Shown piece by piece: positions 55,883 to 64,000 of a stretch of 64,000 nt of DNA. Made by a program: the position numbers and the translations under genes. This DNA is from Anaspis maculata (lineage: Eukaryota; Arthropoda; Insecta; Coleoptera; Scraptiidae), in contig OX421963.1 in assembly GCA_949128115.1 (NCBI GenBank), forward strand, positions 38,113,979-38,177,978, given 5' to 3'. How positions within the stretch are numbered: the first letter of the stretch is position 1; each line of letters begins with the position of its first letter. The notes under the pieces were generated by a model that saw only the letters and a program-made list of their open reading frames with translations, did no database searches and was not told where the DNA came from.

Positions 55883-57778
55883 ATGGCTGAAAATGCTCAA
55901 GCATTATTAGCATCATTGCACAAGAAAAGAGGTGCTTTGAAACGAAAACTAAGCGATTTTTCCGCTTACATTGATGCAGTTAAACCACTGGGGAAAAACA
56001 ACACTTACACACAAACACAAATCATAGAACTACAAGCACGAATTGAGCGGTTTAGTGCAACAATTGATCGGGTCGAGGAAATACAATCAGAACTTCTTGA
56101 GTTACCGAATTCGGATGAAGAGAGAGAATCAGATTGGGTTTCAGAGTTTGAGGGAAACTATTTTGCAGTACTCTCTAAAGTCAAGGCCATTGTTGTTGAT
56201 GCGGAGTCAGGGATCGGCGCAGTTTTGGGCGCCCCCTCTGCTGGGTCTGTTTCTGGTGTTTCGTCGAATAATTCCGTCAATTCGCGTTCAGGCTTGAAAA
56301 ATTTGAAACTGCCAACAATTGCGTTGCCGAAATTCGAGGGTCAATATACCAAATGGTTAGAATTTCACGACATTTTTGTGTCGCTAATTCACGAGAATGA
56401 GTCGTTGTCTGATGTACAGCGATTCCATTATTTGAAAGCTTCGCTTGAAAAAGAAGCTGCCGATATAATAAAGAGCTTACCTATGACATCGTCAAATTAT
56501 GCCATCGCTTGGAATTTGGTTTGTGAAAGGTACACGAATAAAAAGCTTTTGATACAAAACCACATTCGCGGCTTGTTTGATTTAAAGGAATGTTCAAAGG
56601 AGTCTGCCGGTGAATTGCGCGCAATGCTAGACACTGTGATAAGACACTTGCGATCCCTGGAGGCTTTGGGGTTGGCAGTTGAACATTGGGATCCGGTTGT
56701 CATTTATTTGGTCACAAGTAAATTTGACAAGGTCACTGCGCGAAGTTGGGAACAAGAGAAATTCCAAGCTGAATTGCCAACTCTTGAAGAGCTCAAGACA
56801 TTCTTAAGACAAAAGGCGGATATGTTGGATAATTTGGGTTTACATGATGCCAAGGAAATCAAAGCGGTAGGTAAATTTGTACCTAAGCCACAAAGAGTTT
56901 TTACAAGCTCAACATTGTCTTGTTACCATTGCAAGAAAACGCATGCTCTGTACAACTGCCCAGAGTTTCTGGCAATGCCCGTTTCCAATCGCATTACAAC
57001 AGTAAACAAACTTGGGTTGTGCTCAAACTGTTTTCGCAGTAATCACACAGTTGATAAGTGTGAAGCACGTTCACGTGGCTGCAGAAAATGCAAGAAAAAT
57101 CACAATACATTGTTGCATTCTGGTGACGCATCCGAGGCTGGTAGTAGGATCACAGAACCAGTGCAAACTCTTGTTTCGAAGCAATTCTCTGTGACAGCGG
57201 GAAATGTCCTTTTAGCAACTGCCCTAATACTAGTTAAAGACATTAATGGTCAATGGCATGAATGTCGAGCCCTATTAGACTCAGCTGCGCAGTCAAATTT
57301 CATCACAAAAGAAATGATGGAAAAGTTGGGCCTTAACGAAGTTAGGGTCGACGTGTCGGTTCAGGGCATTAATCAAGTGATTTCGCCTATCAATTCCCAG
57401 TGTGCTGTACACATTCAATCAAGGGTCAACAACTTCAGTATGAGTTTGAATTGTCTAATTCTAAACAGGATTTGTGAGGAGTTGCCCAGTACAGCGCTCA
57501 ATACGGATTTGCTCAAGTTTCCCACGAATTTGGAACTTGCTGATCCAAACTTTGACACACCCGACAAAATTGATGTACTGATTGGTGCGCAACTCTTCTG
57601 GACCCTTCTAGTCGAAGGCCAGATCAAATTGGGTAAAAATCTGCCTGTACTGCAGAACTCCCAGTTGGGATGGATTTTGTCTGGTCCAATGCAGATGATG
57701 CCTACAAAGTCGTCCAATTGTTTTTTTCACGCAGTCTCTCGATTGCAAGTGTCAATTGCAAAAATTCTGGGATCTTGA
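55883..57778 (+). CDS. gag-pol: BEL/Pao Gag and protease (631 aa)
   Basis: ATG at 55883. Residues 1-100 are predicted helical. Residues about 141-240 carry the DUF1759-type Gag core (LPKFEGQYTKWLEFHDIF; FHYLKASLEKEA). Zinc-binding motifs follow: C347-x2-C350-x3-H354-x4-C359, then C380-x2-C383-x4-H388-x4-C393, then C400-x2-C403 with nearby histidines. A protease of the Pao type has LLDSAAQ with D466; many retropepsins have DSG or DTG here. In Pao/BEL one polyprotein normally continues into RT, but here the frame ends at 57778 after SIAKILGS, and RT resumes one frame over from about 57756. It would package the RNA in the cytoplasm. Frame integrity up to the shift suggests recent activity. Confidence 0.93.
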   Translation: MAENAQALLASLHKKRGALKRKLSDFSAYIDAVKPLGKNNTYTQTQIIELQARIERFSATIDRVEEIQSELLELPNSDEERESDWVSEFEGNYFAVLSKVKAIVVDAESGIGAVLGAPSAGSVSGVSSNNSVNSRSGLKNLKLPTIALPKFEGQYTKWLEFHDIFVSLIHENESLSDVQRFHYLKASLEKEAADIIKSLPMTSSNYAIAWNLVCERYTNKKLLIQNHIRGLFDLKECSKESAGELRAMLDTVIRHLRSLEALGLAVEHWDPVVIYLVTSKFDKVTARSWEQEKFQAELPTLEELKTFLRQKADMLDNLGLHDAKEIKAVGKFVPKPQRVFTSSTLSCYHCKKTHALYNCPEFLAMPVSNRITTVNKLGLCSNCFRSNHTVDKCEARSRGCRKCKKNHNTLLHSGDASEAGSRITEPVQTLVSKQFSVTAGNVLLATALILVKDINGQWHECRALLDSAAQSNFITKEMMEKLGLNEVRVDVSVQGINQVISPINSQCAVHIQSRVNNFSMSLNCLILNRICEELPSTALNTDLLKFPTNLELADPNFDTPDKIDVLIGAQLFWTLLVEGQIKLGKNLPVLQNSQLGWILSGPMQMMPTKSSNCFFHAVSRLQVSIAKILGS

Positions 57779-58912
57779 GGAGGCACCTCAGATTCCTTCC
57801 TGGTCAAAAGATCAGCACGAGGCTGAATCACATTTCAGTGAAACCATCAAAAGGGATGAGAGTGGAAGGTGTGTGGTGTCGGTGCCATTCAAGGGTTCTT
57901 TGAACCAATTGGGAGACTCCAAAAGCAACGCCGAGCGGCGATTGAGAAGTCTTGAAAAAAGATTGAAGGCAAATCCGAAACTGAGGGAGTCATACACTCA
58001 GTTTATGACAGAATATGAGTCATTGGGTCATATGACCAAACTCGAAAATCCAGACAGCACACGACCACATTACTATCTGCCGCATCACGGCGTCATAAAC
58101 GAAGGTAGTAAAACTACTAAACTGCGAGTAGTGTTTGATGGGTCTTGCCCTACTACGACGGGAACCTCGATCAATGAATTGCAATTGATAGGCCCTCCAA
58201 TACAAGACTTACTGTTTAACATTCTTGTTCGATTCCGATTTCATGCGGTTGCATTGTCTGGCGATGTCCAAAAAATGTACCGTCAGGTGCTAGTCGCAAC
58301 CAAAGACAGAGCATTTCAAAGGATTCTTTGGCGTAGTGATGAATCACGTGCAGTGCAGACATTCGAATTGAATACAGTGACATACGGCACTGCAAGTGCA
58401 CCATTCCTTGCGACCAGGTGCCTAGTATACATCGCGGATCTCAATGAGCAGCAGTTTCCAGAGGCTTGCAAGGTCATTAAATCGGATTTTTATGTTGATG
58501 ATCTGTTGTCAGGGGCAGAAACTCCTGAAAAAGCCGCAAGGTTATGCAGCCAGATCATGGAAATTCTTGGGTCGATTCATTTTCCATTACATAAATGGAT
58601 ATCCAATGTTCCTCAAGTGTTGCCAAAGGCCAAGGATTCATCCGAAAATACAGCAGACGTCTGTATCGGATCAGGAGACATGACCAAGACACTGGGCCTT
58701 TATTGGTCACCGACTGAGGACACATTGAATTACAAAATTTCAACTTCCGAAACGTCAGCGGAGGTGATCACAAAAAGAACCTTGCTGTCTGAACTCAGCC
58801 AAACCTTCGATCCATTGGGTCTTTTGAGCCCATGCCTAATAATCGGCAAAACAATGCTTCAGCAACTGTGGCAACAAGGTATTGGCTGGGATGACGACGT
58901 TCCACAATCAAT
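57756..58912 (+). pseudogene. pol: BEL/Pao reverse transcriptase, cut by a transposon
   Basis: The frame opens with LQKFWDLEEAPQIPSW, the usual start of the Pao RT region. It continues with LRVVFDGS, ALSGDVQKMYRQV (first catalytic aspartate about D170 counted from 57756), VTYGTASAPFLATRCL and FYVDDLLSG (D248, D249). It ends inside GIGWDDDVPQS, where the DNA transposon begins; codons after 58912 belong to the transposon. It is offset by one base from the Gag-protease frame. That fits either a single indel or, less likely, a +1 frame-shift signal. Confidence 0.9.
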
Positions 58913-60114
58913 GGGAGGCATGGACGATTTTGCTCCCGCCAGGAGGCGCTGCAGTTGGTTGGGACCTCTAGGGATTTTATCTCGCCTAGGTTGCATAAAC
59001 AAGCGCGTTGTGTCAAATCGTCAAATCAATAAACGTCAAATATTTAGAAATGTCACCGTGAACATAAATTGGGATTTTTGAGTCGTATTGTTGAATCGTT
59101 CATGAGGATGCCGTAGGCTCTTGCGACAAGGGTCAGGACGCGGCCCCAAACTCCGGGTAAGCTCAGTTTGACTACCGAAGAAAAAAATACATTTTTATTC
59201 ACTTTTATTGTAGACCCGGGCCCGGTATGGTACTCTGGAGAGGTAAATAGATGCTCTGAATAAGCCCTTCCTGCTCCATTCTACCAGACAGATGGAGACA
59301 GGAATCATCGAAAAACATTGACATTGCTGAGCTGCATGAAGGGATCTAGGTTATGTTGGTTCTATGTTGAAGTTTTGAACTTGTTCAGTTAAGTTATTAT
59401 GTTCACAGCGTTGTGCGTAGTATACGAAAATTATACACATGAAATACAGTTCTTCAATCAGTCAAAGCATTTCACTTTATTACAATAATTCAAACCATCA
59501 CTTTACAGAGAGTTTTCCACACTGCTACAAAATTTTGAAGGAAGGGCAACTTTTGTATTGGTGATACCGAAATGTCCTCCTGCTCTCGTATAGTATAGTC
59601 TAATTTCTCTCTCCGTTATCCATGTGCTAGGATGAAGCAGAAGTGGCTTAATCAGAGCATCCCTTTGCCTCTTCAGTAGATACCATATGGAGCCCCTCGG
59701 GTCTATAGTAGTAAATAAAAATGAATTTTTGCCTTGGGTAGTCAAACTGAACTCACCCGAAGTTAAACGGAGCCCTGCTTGATCATGATAGCTTGGGACC
59801 ACTGTGGGTTGCAATTAGCGTCTCACCGGCCGGGATTTTGTCTCGCACGAGCCGCCAGACGGCCCCGCGCTGCTTCGCTCGCATTTGCCCTGCCTTTCAA
59901 ACGACAAGCACCCGGTACATCTGAGCCCGGTACCGGTGACACTAACACCATACGAGTCATGCGACGACAATAAACAATAAAGATAGGTTAGGTTACGCTC
60001 TGACAAGCAATGACAACTGCAAGCTTGACCTTGGACTTGACGTTGACATGACGTTGACATTTGGTCCCAAGCCTATGTCGCGCCCTCTGGAATGCGTTTG
60101 CGAGAATGCCTCCC
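58913..60114. mobile_element. 1.2 kb DNA transposon in BEL/Pao pol, AT TSD
   Basis: Inverted ends GGGAGGCAT and ATGCCTCCC continue as an imperfect terminal repeat of about 55 bp (GGGCGC.., TTGGGACC). AT lies at 58911-58912 and 60115-60116. Taking out the element and one AT rejoins the RT and RNase H frames exactly, which fixes the borders. Minus-strand frames (59503-59814) have no known transposase motif. Near 59757-59805 a run CCCGAAGTTAAAC ... GATAGCTTGGGACCACT loosely resembles the 5S rRNA internal promoter. As with 28290-29291, G-start ends and an AT duplication suggest an ISL2EU-like group, by inference. Confidence 0.82.
59757..59806 (+). other. 5S rRNA-like promoter remnant (weak)
   Basis: ACCCGAAGTTAAACGG resembles the A box of 5S genes (CCGAAGTTAAGC), and some 25 bases later GATAGCTTGGGACCACT is reminiscent of the C box. 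Intervening spacing is about right, but the remaining 5S sequence is not recognisable. It may be a fragment of a 5S-derived SINE carried by the transposon, or chance. Confidence 0.25.
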
Positions 60115-62274
60115 ATTGCGACTAAATGGATGAAATTACGAGAAGATTTCGTTAATCTGAACAATTCACATATCCCACGGCATGTGGTATGTAAGATGCC
60201 TATCAGAATCGAACTGCATTGTTTTTCGGATGCATCAGAAATAGCATATGCGTCGTGCATTTATGTCAAATCAATCAATGCCCAGGGTGAAGTGGTTGTG
60301 AACCTTTTGTGCGCGAAAGCAAAGGTAGCGCCATTAAGGCCAATCACGATTCCACGATTGGAATTGTGTGGGGCTCACCTCTCTGCCAAATTGATGACAG
60401 TTGTAACTAACGCACTCCGCATCAAGATTGATGCTATCTACATGTGGTCAGATTCCACTATTGTTCTTGGGTGGTTGAATGCGTCACCTAACGTTCTAAA
60501 AGTTTTTGTAAGCCACCGAGTGGCAGACATTCAGACGAAATGTGCATCTGCGAGTTGGTCTCATGTGCCAACAAGAGACAATCCTGCTGACCTTGCGTCT
60601 CGGGGAGTGTCTCCGGCTGTTTTGAACGACTCAAAAATGTGGTGGCACGGCCCTGTATGGCTGGCCATGGAGAAGGCTCATTGGCCCAATAAACTGCCTG
60701 GGATTTCTTTTGAATCCCTACCTGAAGTAAAACGGGTGGAAGGTACATTTTTGGTGAGAAATCTCGAAAATCCCATTGAAGTCAAAAGATTTTCAACATA
60801 CAAAAAGTTGATTAGAACCACTGCATTCTGTTTTCGGTTCATTCACAATTGTAAATCCAAGATTCATGTTACTGGACCAATAACTCCAGCGGAGCTTTCC
60901 AAGGCAGAGTTGTTTATGGTAAAAATGATCCAGGGTGAAAGTTGGAGTCAAGAAATCCATTGTCTGGAGTCAGGGAAACCATTACCAAAAAACTCGAAGT
61001 TGACGTGTTTTTCACCATTCCTTGACAGGGATAAGTTGTTGAGAGTTGGAGGACGGCTCCAAGAGTCCACTTTACCATATGATCAAAAGCATCAATTGCT
61101 GCTTCCTAAGCATGACTTCACTGCCCTATTGTTTGTTCACGAACATCATAGGTTGTGTCATGTTGGTCCTCAGCAGCTGCTGTTCTCATTGCGAGAAAGA
61201 TTCTGGCCATTGAATGGCAGAAATTACGCAAGAATGACAACCCACAATTGTATGCGTTGTTTCAGGTGTAAGCCAGTCAACGAAACACCGTTAATGGGCA
61301 ATTTACCCGCTGAGCGAATTCAGCCAGCTTTCCCATTTCAGATAACCGGCGTCGATTTTGCTGGCCCGTTTCAAATCAAAGATCGTCAAGGGCGAGGTTG
61401 TAAAATTACCAAGGGTTGGGTTGCTGTCTTTGTGTGTTTTGTCGTCAAGGCAATCCATATTGAACTTGTGTCCAGTTTAAGCACGGAAGCATTTTTGGCA
61501 TCATTGCGCCGCTTCATTGCTAAACGAGGAAAACCAACAAAGATCTTTTCGGATAATGGTAGCAATTTTGTTGGCACGTCAAACGAATTGTCTAAGTTTG
61601 TAAATAATTTACGGTCATCTAGTGAGATGGCAGGGGCATTCACAGCGGAGGGTATTGTTTGGGACTTCATCCCACCACATGCGCCAAACTTCGGTGGCTT
61701 ATGGGAGGCTGGTGTCAAAAGTTTTAAATTTCATTTCAAAAGGGTAGCTGGCAATTCACTTTTCACATTCGAACAATTTTACACCTTGATAAATCAAATC
61801 GAAGCTGTTCTGAATTCAAGACCAATCTCCTCAATGTCTTCTAATCCAAATGACCTGGAACCTATTACTCCGGCTCATTTTTTGATTGGTCGTCGACTGA
61901 CATCACTGCCAGAGCCAACGGTCCTCGACATACCAACGAATCGCCTTCGAATCTACGAGCACCTCCAACGCATGGTTCAAGAATTTTGGGGTCGTTGGAA
62001 AAAAGATTACCTTCACACTCTTCAAGTACGAAAGAAGTGGCTTCACAAGACAACGAACCTTACTGTGGGTACCTTGGTGTTGCTTCACGAAGATAATATT
62101 CCACCACTGTCGTGGCCACTTGGGCGGATCATCGAGGTTTCCAAGGGAAGGGACGACCAGATCAGGGTCGTCAAAGTTCGAACGGCGCGAGGTGTCGTCA
62201 CACGGGCCAGTCAGAAGGTTTTCCCTCTTCCAATTGAAAAGACTTCCTCAGTGGATGAAGAAAGTGCAGAATAG
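60115..62274 (+). pseudogene. pol: BEL/Pao RNase H and integrase, C-terminal pol
   Basis: Counting from the first TTG of the open frame at 60061 (residues 1-18 are transposon sequence): RNase H has CFSDASE (D57), E101 and WSDST (D131); the integrase zinc domain has H363/H367 with C397-x2-C400; the catalytic core has GVDFAGPF (D432), SDNGSNF (D498) and FGGLWEAGVK (E549). The C-terminal domain with WGRWKKDYL and LVLLHEDNIPP is the DUF5641 type typical of BEL/Pao. The stop is TAG at 62272-62274, 150 bp before the 3' LTR. All catalytic residues appear intact. Only the transposon separates it from the RT. Confidence 0.92.
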
Positions 62275-62424
62275 TGACATTTTTGACCATGAACTTTCTG
62301 TGATGTTCTTTCACTTAATGTTTTGGTTTGTTGTTTGGTTTAAGTCATTGGCTTGTTAACACATTTACGTGTATGTCATTGAATTTATTTTTTGTTGAAA
62401 GCAAGCCTTTCAAGGCCGGGGCTA

Positions 62425-62628
62425 TGTTCCGTTTAAAATTCAAATGTTTGCCGCCGCAAAGCGCCATCTCGGGAATGAAGTGAGAAGAGAGGACAAGCAT
62501 GATGGCGAAGAAGATGGACGCGGAGAAAATCGTTTTGTTGTTACGTTCGCAATAAATAATGTTCCAAAAGTAATAGCCGTGTTCACTCATTACTGGGAAA
62601 GTAGCCGTCCATTGTCCAAGATTCTACA
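62425..62628 (+). repeat. 3' LTR of BEL/Pao (204 bp)
   Basis: Same as 55124-55327 with three substitutions (ACTCATT for ATTCATT, and two near the end). It is followed at once by the ACTTC duplication. The purine tract before it is short (GGCCGGGG). Confidence 0.93.
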
Positions 62629-62837
62629 ACTTCCTTAAGAAAAGATGCATTGTCGATGCTATTTGGTTTTTGAATTTTCAAAAATCAAAATAAAAAATTT
62701 TCAAAATTGTTTAGAAATTTTCAAAATTGGATAGCAATGCTTGTACAATTTCTTCTTGGAGAAATTTCTACTTGACGAAAAAAATTAAATAAAACCGATT
62801 CCCGTCAACAAATTTTTTAGTCGCATCAGAAACCCCT

Positions 62838-63092
62838 CAAGGACGGAGTTGAATTGGTAAAATAAGCGTTGCGGAATCAATCCCTGTGGGTTTATTCTTT
62901 GACGGAATCTTACCATTTAGGTATCTTTCGAAAGCTACAAGGATGTACTGTGGTTTGAGCCCATTAGCATTTCCAAAATCCAAGAATCAAAAAAGCTTTT
63001 AAAAGAGACCTAAACGGTGAAATTCAGTCAAGGAATAAACCCACAGGGATTTATTCCGCAACGCTTATTTTACCAATATAACTCCGTCCTTA
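62838..63092. mobile_element. Inverted-repeat MITE, copy B (family at 7228)
   Basis: AAGGACGGAGTTGAATTGGT, then AAAATAAGCGTTGCGGAATC and CCTGTGGGTTTATTC, on the left is matched inverted on the right over ~82 bp with few changes. The middle contains GTGGTTTGAGCCCA, as in copy A. It lies 17 bp from the right end of the hairpin MITE. Confidence 0.78.
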
Positions 63093-64000
63093 AACGGCGA
63101 CTCAGTACATATCAGTTATCTCAGTTGTGCGGGAAAAAAATAGTAATTTTAAATGAGTTAACATATAGTTTCTGATGTAATTGTCCACATCGTGAAACAA
63201 GCGCGTCCATTTTTACATCGTAAAACAAGCGCGTCCATTTTTACGCGGGTTTAAAAAAAAAGTCTGATTGGATTACAGTGTAAAAGTAACGAAATCTGTT
63301 AAGCAGCGTTCATAATGACTGTTAACTTAAACTTATTCCGTAACCGTTAAACTTCAACCGAGACTTCAACAGTTGAAAATCAATGTTTTGGTTTACAATA
63401 GGATGTTAACTTGTGCCGTTATGCCGTTCTGTCAAACTTGTCCAAGATTCAAGTTTTACATCCAAGATCAAGGGACTAGTACCAACTAATACTACTAGCT
63501 ACTAGTATTATACTACCAGTTACCAGTACTACCCACCCCGCAAACCTTCAAGTCTGTGTATATTTCATACTATAGACCGTGGTTCGTACTGTCAAGTTTA
63601 CATCCTACATCCTACATCCTACGGCATGCGACATAAGTTACCGGCCATTACGAACAAAACTTTAGACCTATGTAGTTTGCCAAATAAAAAAAAATAAGTA
63701 CCTAATTATTGGAAAGCACCTGACAATGACGACCCAACACAGTGCGACGCAATGAGTAGGTCAGTACGTATGGAAAAAAAGCTTCCTCGAATCAAAAGCA
63801 TCGAGACCATTTCATGAGGAAAAATTATTGTTCCCGTTTAGGCCACAGCTTTCGTCTAAATCACTAAATCCGGACTAAATCTCAAGCCAATCTGCAATCT
63901 ATAGAATTTCAATCCGCTCATAAAGCTCAAATGTTTACGTCCAGATTTAAAATATCTGAGTTAATTAATTTTCATGTTGGTGTCACCTTGAACCCCTGTA
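63093..64000. other. Unassigned DNA with short tandem repeats
   Basis: Two 28 bp copies of ACATCGTRAAACAAGCGCGT followed by CCATTTTT lie at 63187-63214 and 63215-63242. A CATCCTA triplet run is near 63600-63625, and an ACTAGTA-rich stretch is near 63474-63525. No gene is seen up to the window end. Confidence 0.5.

Larger units (their letters stand above)
55124..62628 (+). mobile_element. BEL/Pao LTR retrotransposon, TSD ACTTC
   Basis: Two 204 bp LTRs (55124-55327 and 62425-62628) flank gag and pol on the plus strand, with ACTTC duplicated at 55119-55123 and 62629-62633. The LTRs differ at three positions, so the insertion is recent. The order Gag, zinc knuckles, protease, RT, RNase H, integrase, C-terminal DUF5641-like domain is that of Pao/BEL. 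It is inactivated by one frame shift near 57760 and by the DNA transposon at 58913-60114. Confidence 0.95.
54794..62821. mobile_element. ~0.5 kb hairpin MITE split by a BEL/Pao element
   Basis: With the retrotransposon set aside, 54794-55123 and 62634-62821 form one palindrome of about 518 bp. The arms are about 240 bp with a loop of ~35 bp near 55035-55070. The left arm ACTAAAAAAGTGGTTGACGG, GATAGCATCGACAATGCATC and GGAAGTCGCATGATAAATTT is matched inverted by the right arm (55075-55118 and 62634-62821). The BEL/Pao element duplicated ACTTC within the right arm. Non-coding. Confidence 0.82.

Noticed and set aside
58913..59081. C-terminal 56 residues of the 441-codon BEL/Pao RT frame
   Set aside because: They are translated from the inserted DNA transposon, as shown by its inverted ends and the restored frame.
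59503..59814. 103-codon minus ORF as a transposase gene
   Set aside because: No DDE, zinc-finger or nuclease motif is visible, and it is too short. It is recorded only as interior sequence of the transposon.

Overview
This 64 kb window is eukaryotic and looks like the genome of an arthropod, most likely an insect. It is AT-rich and has no operons, no bacterial-style gene packing and no rRNA or confidently intact tRNA gene. The repeat content (BEL/Pao, Ty3/gypsy, Jockey-type LINE, mariner, hAT and Harbinger-like elements plus many foldback MITEs) is typical of insects. The exact taxon cannot be read from the sequence. I recognise no intact host protein gene; every recognisable coding region belongs to a transposable element (TE).

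Layout. 0-10 kb: unassigned DNA with a gag fragment, a 1.27 kb palindrome, several MITEs, and a hAT element inserted into the end of another MITE. 10.3-12.6 kb: a decayed Ty3/gypsy copy with its 5' LTR, a gag carrying a triplicated zinc-knuckle module, and a fragment of integrase. 12.7-27.8 kb: MITEs, two long palindromic elements (one with a 525 bp solo LTR inside) and a tRNA-derived SINE fragment, separated by unassigned DNA. 27.8-41.4 kb: one Jockey-like LINE cut into four coding pieces by four later insertions. These are a 1.0 kb element with an AT target duplication, a 5.2 kb foldback-like element with 1.2 kb inverted arms of tandem ~304 bp units and a reverse-transcriptase gene in its centre, a 500 bp hAT element, and a young but defective Ty3/gypsy element whose 5' LTR holds a 514 bp Harbinger-like MITE. 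42.1-44.4 kb: a mariner-like element containing another mariner-like element and a MITE. 48.4-49.7 kb: a second decayed gypsy gag-protease. 52.8-53.95 kb: a 5'-truncated LINE on the minus strand. 54.8-62.8 kb: a ~0.5 kb hairpin MITE split by a 7.5 kb BEL/Pao retrotransposon, whose pol is split by a 1.2 kb DNA transposon.

How the parts relate. The window records successive insertions rather than a cooperating gene set. Target-site duplications (TSDs) and restored reading frames let the order be read. In the 28-41 kb stack the LINE is oldest and the Harbinger-like MITE comes after the gypsy element. The gypsy LTRs differ at one position in 277 and the BEL/Pao LTRs at three in 204, so both insertions are recent, yet both carry broken pol genes. 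Coordinates of palindromes and MITEs lacking a clear TSD are approximate to within a few bases to tens of bases.
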